A stretch of DNA of 8,354 bases, taken from Methanothrix sp. GTDB lineage: Archaea; Halobacteriota; Methanosarcinia; Methanotrichales; Methanotrichaceae. The notes below the pieces were generated by a model. That model was not told where the DNA came from, ran no database searches, and saw only the letters and a list, made by a program, of their open reading frames with translations. Numbering within the stretch: the first letter of the stretch is position 1; each line of letters starts with the position of its first letter. The position numbers were made by a program, and so were the translations under genes. Below are positions 1 to 5,262 of the stretch, in pieces. The stretch is from positions 1 through 8,354 of the forward strand of contig JAAZNX010000143.1 in assembly GCA_012798025.1 (NCBI GenBank). The letters are read 5' to 3'.

Positions 1-491
1 ACAGTCGGTTCATCGAGAAAGAGCAATTTCGGCCTGTGGATGAGCGCTCTGGCGATCATGGCCCTTCTCTTCATTCCACCTGATACATCATCGACGAGAT
101 AGTCCGCATGATCTGACAGCTCCACATAATCGAGGAGCTCTGCAATTCGCTTCGCTCGATCGTATGGGGCCAGATGGTGCAGCCGGGCATGCAGCTCCAA
201 GTTTTCGGCTATTGTCAGATCCCTGTTTAAACTGAGATGCTGCTGGACAACGCCGAACTCTGATTTGACGCTGGCAGGATCTCTGACCACGTCGATGCCA
301 TTGATGAGGACGTTCCCTGATGAAGGTTTGGTAAGTGTGGTAAGAATGCGAATTGTGGTGGTCTTGCCAGCACCATTAGGTCCCAGAAAGCCGAAAAGCT
401 CGCCCCGGTCCACGCTCAGATTCAGGCAGTCAACCACCTTTTTCCCTGAATAATCTTTGTTCAGACCGGATATCGCTATCATTTCTCTCAT
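1..491 (-). CDS. ABC-2/DrrA-type ABC transporter ATP-binding protein, 3' end cut by window edge
   Basis: ATPase subunit of an exporter-type ABC transporter, expected to power an ABC-2 type membrane partner that would lie beyond the left edge. About 163 N-terminal residues are visible. Seen: Walker A GPNGAGKTT near residues 38-46, Q-loop VVQQH, signature VSGGMKRR near 136-143, and Walker B LLFLDEP just before the edge. The GMKRR form of the signature and the LTIAENLELHARL stretch after the Q-loop are typical of the DrrA/CcmA/NatA class rather than of importers. ATG at 491 is chosen because AAGGAG lies at about 500-505 with good spacing; a second in-frame ATG is at 482. It starts 23 bases after the chelatase gene stop, so it is probably the last visible gene of the same operon. 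It is distinct from the FecE-type ATPase upstream. The exported substrate cannot be told. Confidence 0.93.
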   Translation of the reverse strand, partial: MREMIAISGLNKDYSGKKVVDCLNLSVDRGELFGFLGPNGAGKTTTIRILTTLTKPSSGNVLINGIDVVRDPASVKSEFGVVQQHLSLNRDLTIAENLELHARLHHLAPYDRAKRIAELLDYVELSDHADYLVDDVSGGMKRRAMIARALIHRPKLLFLDEPT

Positions 492-498
492 TAGATGG

Positions 499-505
499 CT
501 CCTTA
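499..505 (-). promoter_or_regulatory. Ribosome binding site of the ABC-2 type ATPase
   Basis: AAGGAGC reads on the minus strand about 7 bases upstream of the ATG at 491. It lies in the 23-base gap after the chelatase stop codon and fixes the start of the downstream ATPase. No TATA-like box is seen in this gap, which favours co-transcription with the genes upstream. Confidence 0.7.
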
Positions 506-514
506 AAACTAAAA

Positions 515-1609
515 TTAACCTCGAACAGAAGCTTCTGCTCTTTGTTGCAGCCTGGGATTTTGATGCTGGTGTTCCTGCTGGTGCTGCTGCATCGATCTCT
601 CCAGCTTTTCCCTGTTGAGTGTAGGCAGCTCAAATGGCCTGCTTCTCATCCTGTGGGCCAGCGCCAGCTCCATGGCCTTCTTGACGTCCTCTGAATCGAC
701 CTCAGTCCGGCCATAGAAGGCCGCGATGGTCTTGGCGGTCCTGGTGATTACGATCTCTGCACGATGCGTCTTTACCCCAAGGTCGATGCAGGTTGAGGCG
801 ATTGATCGCAGTAGGTCATCGCTCATCTTCACCTGTGGCAAAAGCCTGCGAGCCTGGGAGATCTTCGCTTTCATCTCCGCCTGGGCCGCCTGGCATTTTT
901 CGGCAAAACCGTCCGGATCGACATCAAAAGCCTCTGCCATCTTGGCGATCTGCACTCTCAAGTCCACGTCTTCAATCCCCACGACACTGACCTGCAATCC
1001 AAAACGGTCAAGCAGTTGAGGCCTGATCTCTCCTTCTTCTGGATTCATCGTCCCCACCAAGATGAACCTGGAGGGATGAGCCACAGATACGCCCTCGCGC
1101 TCCACGATGTTGACGCCCATGGCAGCCGAGTCCAAGAGAACGTCGGCCACATGATCATCGAGCAAATTGACCTCGTCGATGTAAAGGATTCCGCGATTGG
1201 CAGCTGCGAGTATGCCTGGCTCAAGAGCCTTGATTCCCTCCTTGATGGCCCTCTCCACATTCAGCGACCCCACAACTCTGTCTTCCGTCGCCCCCAGCGG
1301 CAGATCGACCACGGGCGTTTTTCTCTCCACGGCTTTTATTTGGTTTGATTGGCTCTTCTCAAAGCACAGATCGCACATGTCTTCAGGATTTTCTGGATTG
1401 CAGTTGAAGGGGCAATCTTCCACAACCCATATATTTTCCAGCAGGTCCGCCAGGGCCCTGACTGCTGTGGACTTTGCCGTACCTTTGTCGCCCCTGATCA
1501 GAACGCCGCCTATGCGGGGGTTGATGGCATTTAAGATTAAGGCGAACTTCATATCGTCCTGACCAACAATCGAGGTAAATGGAATGGTCTTTCTCTTGAG
1601 ATGATGCAT
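515..1609 (-). CDS. ChlI/BchI-type AAA+ ATPase (magnesium/cobalt chelatase motor subunit family)
   Basis: AAA+ motor of the class that drives insertion of Mg or Co into tetrapyrroles; cytoplasmic, normally a hexamer working with a vWA (ChlD/CobT-like) and a large (ChlH/CobN-like) partner. 364 residues from ATG 1609. Seen: IVGQDDMK at the N-terminus, Walker [10 protein letters not shown] at 40-48, a four-cysteine insert C66-x3-C70-x8-C79-x2-C82, the hairpin segment [15 protein letters not shown], Walker [10 protein letters not shown] from 140, sensor GTMNPEEG from 186, arginine finger in LLDRFG at 199-204, and sensor-2 HRAE at about 282-285. The C-terminus ends in a Gln/His-rich tail ([10 protein letters not shown], 341-350) where fused relatives carry a linker to a vWA domain. 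A GTG at 1618 is an alternative start, but AAGGA at 1621-1625 sits only 2 bases from it and 11 from the ATG. It lies directly downstream of a FecCD/FecE importer, so a role in corrinoid, F430-like or haem-like metal handling is inferred. No vWA or CobN partner is in the window. Confidence 0.93.
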   Translation of the reverse strand: MHHLKRKTIPFTSIVGQDDMKFALILNAINPRIGGVLIRGDKGTAKSTAVRALADLLENIWVVEDCPFNCNPENPEDMCDLCFEKSQSNQIKAVERKTPVVDLPLGATEDRVVGSLNVERAIKEGIKALEPGILAAANRGILYIDEVNLLDDHVADVLLDSAAMGVNIVEREGVSVAHPSRFILVGTMNPEEGEIRPQLLDRFGLQVSVVGIEDVDLRVQIAKMAEAFDVDPDGFAEKCQAAQAEMKAKISQARRLLPQVKMSDDLLRSIASTCIDLGVKTHRAEIVITRTAKTIAAFYGRTEVDSEDVKKAMELALAHRMRSRPFELPTLNREKLERSMQQHQQEHQHQNPRLQQRAEASVRG

Positions 1610-1635
1610 CTTATTCACTGTCCTTATTCACTGTC
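1610..1635. repeat. Perfect 13-bp tandem duplication at a gene junction
   Basis: CTTATTCACTGTC occurs twice in direct tandem at 1610-1622 and 1623-1635. On the coding (minus) strand the upstream copy contains the TGA stop of the FecE-type ATPase, and the downstream copy carries the sequence just before the chelatase ATG. The duplication supplies the AAGGA sequence across the copy boundary and puts 18 bases between the stop and the ATG. Because the unit is not a multiple of three it could not occur inside a gene without shifting the frame. Confidence 0.9.
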
Positions 1636-2419
1636 CGCATGCAGGTTCACTGTTAACGGACCTCAGGGGAACGATGTAAGGCCTGTGGAGATTTTCCATC
1701 ACCACGGCCTCCACACCGTACACTTCCTTGATGTTCTTCGCATTCAGCAGATCGGCAGGAGTCCCAGCTGCGTAGATCTTCCCGCCTTTGAGTATAGCCA
1801 GCTTATCCACGAACATGGCAGCCAAATTCAGATCGTGCAGGGCCATGACAGCGGAGATCTTCTTGCTCTTGACCAGGGCGGCAATCATCTCCATGACCTC
1901 CAATTGATGTCTCATGTCCAGATTGCTCGTAGGCTCGTCCAAAAGCAAAACATTCGGCTCCTGGCAGAGGGCACGGGCGAGCAGAACCTTCTGCTTTTGG
2001 CCGCCAGACAGCTGCGAGAAGTCCCTCATGGCCAGATCCTCCAGGCGCAAAAGCTCCAATGTTTCTGCCACTTTTTCCAGATCAAGATCAGAGACCCGCC
2101 AGCTTATGTGAGGTCTGCGTCCCATGAGCACTGTATCAAAAACTGTGGTAGAAAGCGGAGTCGAGCTGGACTGAGGTACATAACCAAAACGCTTTGCGAT
2201 CTCCTGCTGCGTCATGCGATCGATCTCTTGACCATCCAGCAGGATGCTGCCTTTCGGCTTGAGAATGCGGTCTATGCACTTGATCAAAGTGGTTTTGCCA
2301 GATCCGTTGGGCCCGACCAGTCCCAGCACCTCTGAGCCTTCGACGACCAGGTCTAGGCCGTCCAAAATTGCTGAGCTGTTGTAGCTAAATGTCAGATCCT
2401 TTATGGTTATTTTTACCAA
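1628..2419 (-). CDS. FecE/BtuD-type ABC importer ATP-binding protein
   Basis: ATPase of a class II metal-chelate importer (iron-siderophore, haem or cobalamin type) that pairs with the FecCD permease encoded just upstream. 263 residues. Seen: Walker A GPNGSGKTT at 36-44, Q-loop Q83 in YVPQSS, signature LSGGQKQK at 137-144, Walker B VLLLDEP at 157-163, D-loop SNLD, and switch histidine H195 in ALHDLN. All ATPase motifs are intact, and the length is the family's usual 250-270. The start is TTG at 2419. The frame stays open far upstream, but that extension would lie inside the permease gene and is low-complexity shadow sequence. AGGAGG at 2428-2433, exactly 8 bases upstream of TTG, settles the choice. 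The gene overlaps the permease by 7 bases, implying translational coupling. The family cannot be divided confidently into iron or cobalamin from sequence alone. Confidence 0.96.
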   Translation of the reverse strand: MVKITIKDLTFSYNSSAILDGLDLVVEGSEVLGLVGPNGSGKTTLIKCIDRILKPKGSILLDGQEIDRMTQQEIAKRFGYVPQSSSTPLSTTVFDTVLMGRRPHISWRVSDLDLEKVAETLELLRLEDLAMRDFSQLSGGQKQKVLLARALCQEPNVLLLDEPTSNLDMRHQLEVMEMIAALVKSKKISAVMALHDLNLAAMFVDKLAILKGGKIYAAGTPADLLNAKNIKEVYGVEAVVMENLHRPYIVPLRSVNSEPACGQ

Positions 2420-3513
2420 AACTCCTTCCTCCTTTTCATGAAAAGGTAAACGAAGAACGGAACGCCCAGGAAAGACGTCATTATGCCCACAGGTAATATC
2501 ACCGGTGCCAGGACGGTTCTGGCCAGGGTGTCCGAGCCCAGTAGAAGCAGTGCTCCCACCAGGGCGGATCCCGGCAAAAGGAAGCGGTGGTCTCCGCCGA
2601 TTACCATTCTGGTGATATGGGGGGCCACGAGGCCGATGAAGCCGATGGTTCCTGTGAAGCATATGATGCTAGCTGTTATGAGCGACAGCAGCATCATGCA
2701 GATAACCCGTGTCCTTTCTACGTTCACGCCAAGGCTCTTTGCAGTCTCGTCTCCTGCGCCCAGGGCATTGATATCCCACGACTTTAGGAGAAGATAGGGA
2801 AGGCATAAAGCCAGGACGATGGTCATCATGCTGAGCTTATCCCATGAGGCCCTCCCAAGGGAGCCCATCATCCAGAAGACCACCTCTTGTACCTGCTCTG
2901 CGTGCCCAACATACTGCAAGAACGAGGTCATGGCCGAGAAGAGGTACATGATGGCAATTCCAGCCAAGATCATTGTCTCTGGAGAGATTCCCTTGTATTT
3001 GGCAAGGCCGTAGACTGCAAATGAGGCGATCAATGTGAATATGAACGAATTGGCGATCACAAGATACTCGCCGCCGACAAAGCCTGCACCCATCACGATG
3101 GCCAGGGCTGCACCAAAGCAGGCTGCAGATGATACGCCCAGCGTAAACTCGCTAGCCAGGGGATTTTTGAGGATTCCTTGCATGGCGGCGCCGGCAACCG
3201 ATAGACCCATGCCCGCCACAATCCCCATGAGGATTCTCTCCAGGCGCAGCCCCCATACGATGGTGTTGGCAAAGCGAGTTGTCTGGAAATAGCTGGGCAG
3301 AAACCTGGCCAAGATCGCAGAGTATACTTCATTGACGCTGAGATTGGCGGATCCAAGGGTAACGGAGAAGCTCGCCAGCACGATCACCCCCAGGATCAAT
3401 ATCACGAAGAAGAGCATCTTCTTGCCGAGGAACCTGCGGTACTCCTCCTTGGTACCCCCGGGGGTGCTCTGCCTGCTGGCGGCTGCTCGGATTGTCTTAA
3501 AGTTAGACGACAC
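2413..3513 (-). CDS. FecCD/BtuC-type metal-chelate importer permease
   Basis: Integral membrane subunit of an importer for iron-siderophore, haem or corrinoid, working as a dimer with the ATPase encoded next. 366 residues from GTG 3513. Seen: a hydrophilic, positively charged tail of about 32 residues, a first membrane helix from about 33, the family segment GAAMQGILKNPLASEFTLG at 108-126, repeated hydrophobic helices consistent with about ten spans, and the conserved GFIGLVAPHITR near 291-302 that precedes the cytoplasmic coupling helix. It ends in the basic KRRKEFW. An ATG at 3540 would add nine residues (MLKQCRGCI), but nothing like a Shine-Dalgarno precedes it. GTG 3513 has AGGGGGTG at 3518-3525 with suitable spacing, so I prefer GTG. 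First gene of the operon permease, ATPase, chelatase motor, ABC-2 ATPase. Whether the substrate is iron chelate or cobalamin is open. Confidence 0.96.
   Translation of the reverse strand: MSSNFKTIRAAASRQSTPGGTKEEYRRFLGKKMLFFVILILGVIVLASFSVTLGSANLSVNEVYSAILARFLPSYFQTTRFANTIVWGLRLERILMGIVAGMGLSVAGAAMQGILKNPLASEFTLGVSSAACFGAALAIVMGAGFVGGEYLVIANSFIFTLIASFAVYGLAKYKGISPETMILAGIAIMYLFSAMTSFLQYVGHAEQVQEVVFWMMGSLGRASWDKLSMMTIVLALCLPYLLLKSWDINALGAGDETAKSLGVNVERTRVICMMLLSLITASIICFTGTIGFIGLVAPHITRMVIGGDHRFLLPGSALVGALLLLGSDTLARTVLAPVILPVGIMTSFLGVPFFVYLFMKRRKEFW
2428..2433 (-). promoter_or_regulatory. AGGAGG ribosome binding site fixing a TTG start
   Basis: On the minus strand AGGAGG lies 8 bases before the TTG at 2419. 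It is inside the last codons of the permease gene (the K-R-R-K-E end), so translation of the ATPase is probably coupled to translation of the permease. Confidence 0.8.
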
Positions 3514-3517
3514 AATG

Positions 3518-3525
3518 CACCCCCT
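3518..3525 (-). promoter_or_regulatory. Ribosome binding site supporting the GTG start of the permease
   Basis: AGGGGGTG on the minus strand is one mismatch from AGGAGGTG, the complement of the 3' end of archaeal 16S rRNA, and lies 4-6 bases before the GTG at 3513. The upstream ATG at 3540 has no such site. Confidence 0.6.
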
Positions 3526-3654
3526 GCACTGCTTCAACATGACAAACTGAAAGCGTGGACCGAGAGATTATCGTCTCTGGCGCATTGGGCATAATGATAA
3601 GCGAAGTGAATGTAGGTTTTGAACCCATATCTCGCCACCGATCCATAACCCTAT

Positions 3655-3702
3655 CATATTTAAACTAATTTGTAGTTAAGACAAATATGTTTGATTTAAA
3701 GG
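3655..3702 (-). promoter_or_regulatory. Candidate promoter and operator region of the importer operon
   Basis: Two TATA-like boxes read on the minus strand: CCTTTAAAT (3702-3694) and TTTAAATA (3664-3657). Between and overlapping them is the inverted repeat AACTAATTTGTAGTTAA (3663-3679, arms AACTA/TAGTT). The same pattern stands in the promoter of the binding-protein gene. Depending on which box is used, the leader is roughly 120-160 bases long to the GTG at 3513. The start site is not visible from sequence, so the box assignment is a guess; the AT-rich island in an otherwise mixed region is clear. Confidence 0.5.
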
Positions 3703-3764
3703 TTTTGGTCTCGCGCCCTTGATCGAAAAATGGGCTCTTCGCTAAATTGCGTGGGTAATGTAAT

Positions 3765-3806
3765 GCAGAGAATATCCCTCTGAGCCTCTGCGTCTCAGCG
3801 GTGAGC
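3765..3806. repeat. Fragment of a GACGCAGAGG-type dispersed intergenic repeat
   Basis: On the minus strand this reads TCACCGCTGAGACGCAGAGG followed by CTCAGAGGG. It resembles the CACCGCAGAGACGCAGAGG-like sequence that occurs as scattered intergenic copies in many prokaryotic genomes. It contains inverted repeats (GCAGAG 3765-3770 with CTCTGC 3786-3791; CTGAG 3780-3784 with CTCAG 3794-3798). The core GACGCAGAGG occurs again on the plus strand at 6138-6147. The family assignment is from memory of such repeats; copy number in this genome cannot be seen. Confidence 0.45.
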
Positions 3807-3886
3807 AAGGGCATCTTGATTTCGCCACATAGACACGGGGACGAGAGAAATTATGGCCCAAGTTCACCCGTACAAAACAGCGAAGA

Positions 3887-3899
3887 ACCAAAAAATAAG
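3887..3899 (-). terminator. Probable U-rich terminator of the binding-protein gene
   Basis: Immediately after the TAG stop the minus strand reads CTCCTTATTTTTTGG, with a run of six T at 3895-3890. Archaeal transcription commonly ends at such T-rich non-template tracts without needing a hairpin. This would separate the binding-protein message from the permease operon. Confidence 0.5.
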
Positions 3900-3902
3900 G
3901 AG

Positions 3903-4910
3903 CTATGGTGGATAGACATAAGCCCCTCCTTCCAACTCCGCGTCATAGAACAGCTTGACGAGGTCTCTATGTACGGCCTCTGGATCCACGTCCTTGAATA
4001 GCTCTGGATGGAACCATTTCGCCAGGTAAAGCTCGGCAATTATGGAACGAACGCTGTACATGATCTCGCCCGAGACAAGATACACCCTTTCCTCTTTGAT
4101 GGCCGAAACGTCCTGGAGCTCAGAACGGCTAATTATAGCATCCCTGAATTCCTTCAGGTCATCTTCAGTATATGGTTTATCGCTGGATTTTGTCTGGATG
4201 ATCACACCCGGATTGGTTACTGCAACCCATTCCGGACTGACTGTGGGATAGGAATGGGAGCCGTTCCCATAATTCTTTGCAATATTGATCCCGCCTGCAA
4301 GGCCGATCAATGTGTCCAGTTGCGAGCCATTGGATACAGTGTAATATGGTTTTCCGGCCCACTCAACGAATACCTTGGGCTTCTCATCCTGCTTCAAGTT
4401 GGCAGTGCGCTCCTCAACAAGGTTCCGATATTTGGTGATGAAGTCGATGAGATCCTTGGCACGCTCTTCTTTCCCAATTAAAAGGCCCAGATCCTTCATT
4501 ACTGCAATATCCTTGGATGGATCCGAGACCCAGTCGATCAATACCGGAATTCCTGCGTCCTCTATCTTCTTTTGGTTCTCATCTGAAAGCATGGTATCAG
4601 CGATAACCAGATCCGGCTGCAGCTTTACAATGAGCTCCAGATCTGGTGAATAGGAGCTCTTGCCAGCAACAGGCACCGTCTGAAGGCCGGCTGGGAAATA
4701 CGAGTATGAATCTCGACCTACGAGGCACTCTCCTCCATCTAAGGCATAGATATATCCTGCAACACCTGTTCCTAGGGATACAACCTTATGTACAGGAGCC
4801 TCCACGCTTACAGAGCGTCCGGTGGAGTCAACAACTGTGATATCCTCAGCACCTCCTGCAATGATGAATAGGCTGATGCATATCAGCATCAAGAGCATGT
4901 TCTTAGTCAA
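3903..4910 (-). CDS. FecB/BtuF-type substrate-binding protein of a metal-chelate ABC importer
   Basis: Extracytoplasmic receptor that captures the metal chelate or corrinoid and delivers it to the FecCD permease. 335 residues. Seen: a short signal sequence (K3, hydrophobic core about 5-18), then the N-lobe opening ITVVDSTGRSVSVEAPVHKVVSLG, the SYSPDLELIVKLQPDLVI segment of the family, a long central helix (about 130-165), and the C-lobe with GLAGGINIAKNYG and SPEWVAVTNPGVII. Length and order fit the periplasmic-binding family PF01497. The start is TTG 4910, chosen because AAGGAGG (4919-4925) sits 8 bases upstream; the first ATG (4898) would be 20 bases away and shorten the signal. Oddities: there is no canonical lipobox cysteine and no C-terminal membrane helix, so how it stays at the cell surface is unclear. 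It has its own promoter and shares an operator-like motif with the permease operon, its likely partner. Confidence 0.95.
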   Translation of the reverse strand: MTKNMLLMLICISLFIIAGGAEDITVVDSTGRSVSVEAPVHKVVSLGTGVAGYIYALDGGECLVGRDSYSYFPAGLQTVPVAGKSSYSPDLELIVKLQPDLVIADTMLSDENQKKIEDAGIPVLIDWVSDPSKDIAVMKDLGLLIGKEERAKDLIDFITKYRNLVEERTANLKQDEKPKVFVEWAGKPYYTVSNGSQLDTLIGLAGGINIAKNYGNGSHSYPTVSPEWVAVTNPGVIIQTKSSDKPYTEDDLKEFRDAIISRSELQDVSAIKEERVYLVSGEIMYSVRSIIAELYLAKWFHPELFKDVDPEAVHRDLVKLFYDAELEGGAYVYPP

Positions 4911-4918
4911 TCGCTCAT

Positions 4919-4925
4919 CCTCCTT
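4919..4925 (-). promoter_or_regulatory. AAGGAGG ribosome binding site fixing the TTG start of the binding protein
   Basis: AAGGAGG on the minus strand lies 8 bases before TTG 4910. An ATG directly abutting it (4918) opens only the three-codon frame ATGAGCGATTGA, whose stop overlaps the TTG, so it is not the start of a protein. Confidence 0.8.
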
Positions 4926-4938
4926 TTTAAATCTAATT

Positions 4939-4969
4939 TTAACTAAAACAAGTTAACTTGTATATAAAG
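4939..4969 (-). promoter_or_regulatory. Promoter and operator of the binding-protein gene
   Basis: On the minus strand the TATA box CTTTATATA (4969-4961) is followed at once by the perfect 14-bp palindrome ACAAGTTAACTTGT (4961-4948). Overlapping it is a second inverted repeat, TTAACT-N6-AGTTAA (4939-4956). The start site should fall about 25 bases past the TATA box, near 4935-4940, so a protein bound here would cover the TATA box and initiation region and act as a repressor. The half-sites AACTAA and AGTTAA recur in the permease promoter. A DtxR/MntR-like metal regulator is a guess from site style and the genes controlled. Confidence 0.6.
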
Positions 4970-4982
4970 GATTGGTTGGATA

Positions 4983-5004
4983 ATTTCATGAAAAGTCATG
5001 AAAT
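4983..5004. repeat. Perfect 9-4-9 inverted repeat upstream of the binding-protein promoter
   Basis: ATTTCATGA (4983-4991), spacer AAAG, then TCATGAAAT (4996-5004): perfect nine-base arms. It ends 14 bases upstream of the TATA box on the minus strand, a position fit for an activator or an extra regulator site. It could instead be a hairpin at the end of an incoming transcript or the scar of a mobile element. There is no T run following on either strand. Confidence 0.75.
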
Positions 5005-5160
5005 ATGCACTCTGCATGTCTCGTTAAACTAAAAATACGACCAGGATAATCGTAATTGCCTTTGCGCCGATGCTTGATAGGTAGCTGATGGCTGCTATCT
5101 TCTCTTGGCATTAAAATGCTTAGAAGACAAGTTCTATACATACTGTTTCTTAACCGATGA

Positions 5161-5262
5161 CTCATGGATAAGTCTCTGATGAGGCTGGCTGGATGCATCA
5201 TGATCGATATAAATGAGGAGTGGGTAACGGGCAAAAAGTATCTATCGATGGAAGAGAAGTAA
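5161..5262 (+). pseudogene. C-terminal remnant of an IS256/mutator-type transposase
   Basis: The frame reads LMDKSLMRLAGCIMIDINEE, then WVTGKKYLSMEEK and TAA at 5260. The pattern S-L-x-R-L, then I-N-E-E-W-x-T-G-K-K-Y-L, matches the typical C-terminus of IS256-family transposases (EEWxTGRRYL followed by the stop a few residues later). The frame is stopped just upstream by TGA 5158-5160. Beyond that the same frame gives MLRRQVLYILFLNR (5116-5157), which may be a decayed continuation. The catalytic DDE part of the transposase is absent. I recognise the motif from the family, not from a search. Confidence 0.6.

Larger units (their letters stand above)
3541..3902. other. Intergenic region between the binding-protein and permease genes
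   Basis: About 360 bases (390 if the permease starts at 3513) with no convincing gene. From right to left on the minus strand it holds a U-rich terminator after the binding-protein gene, a GACGCAGAGG-type repeat fragment (about 3765-3806), the permease promoter and operator (3655-3702), and the transcribed leader with a small imperfect hairpin (CC.AGAGA-N6-TCTCT.GG, 3560-3580). The short open frames here lack ribosome binding sites and known motifs. No cobalamin-riboswitch box is recognisable. Confidence 0.6.

Noticed and set aside
1601..2335. 244-codon plus-strand open frame
   Set aside because: It is antisense to the intact FecE-type ATPase, has no ribosome binding site and no recognisable domain; its length follows from the codon bias of the real gene.
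2420..2662. N-terminal extension of 81 residues on the FecE-type ATPase
   Set aside because: It lies wholly inside the permease gene in another frame, has shadow-like Pro/Arg/His-rich composition, and a TTG start with an ideal AGGAGG is present at 2419.
3613..3645. Possible tRNA 3' end (GGTTTTGAACCC followed by a CGCCACC-like end)
   Set aside because: The loop is not a normal T-loop, no acceptor, D or anticodon arm can be built around it, and no attachment-site duplication is visible.
3514..3660. Cobalamin riboswitch in the permease leader
   Set aside because: No B12-box-like sequence or the conserved junctions can be found on the minus strand; only a short imperfect hairpin is present.
3801..4001. 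Small plus-strand frame starting in the repeat region
   Set aside because: Runs into the antisense of the binding-protein gene, starts within the dispersed-repeat fragment, and has no motif.
4008..4481. 157-codon plus-strand open frame
   Set aside because: It is antisense to the binding-protein gene, which has a full family pattern; no start signal and no domain.
4986..5234. 82-codon minus-strand open frame in the intergenic region
   Set aside because: No ribosome binding site, unusual Arg/His/Ser composition, overlaps the 9-4-9 palindrome and runs antisense to the transposase remnant.
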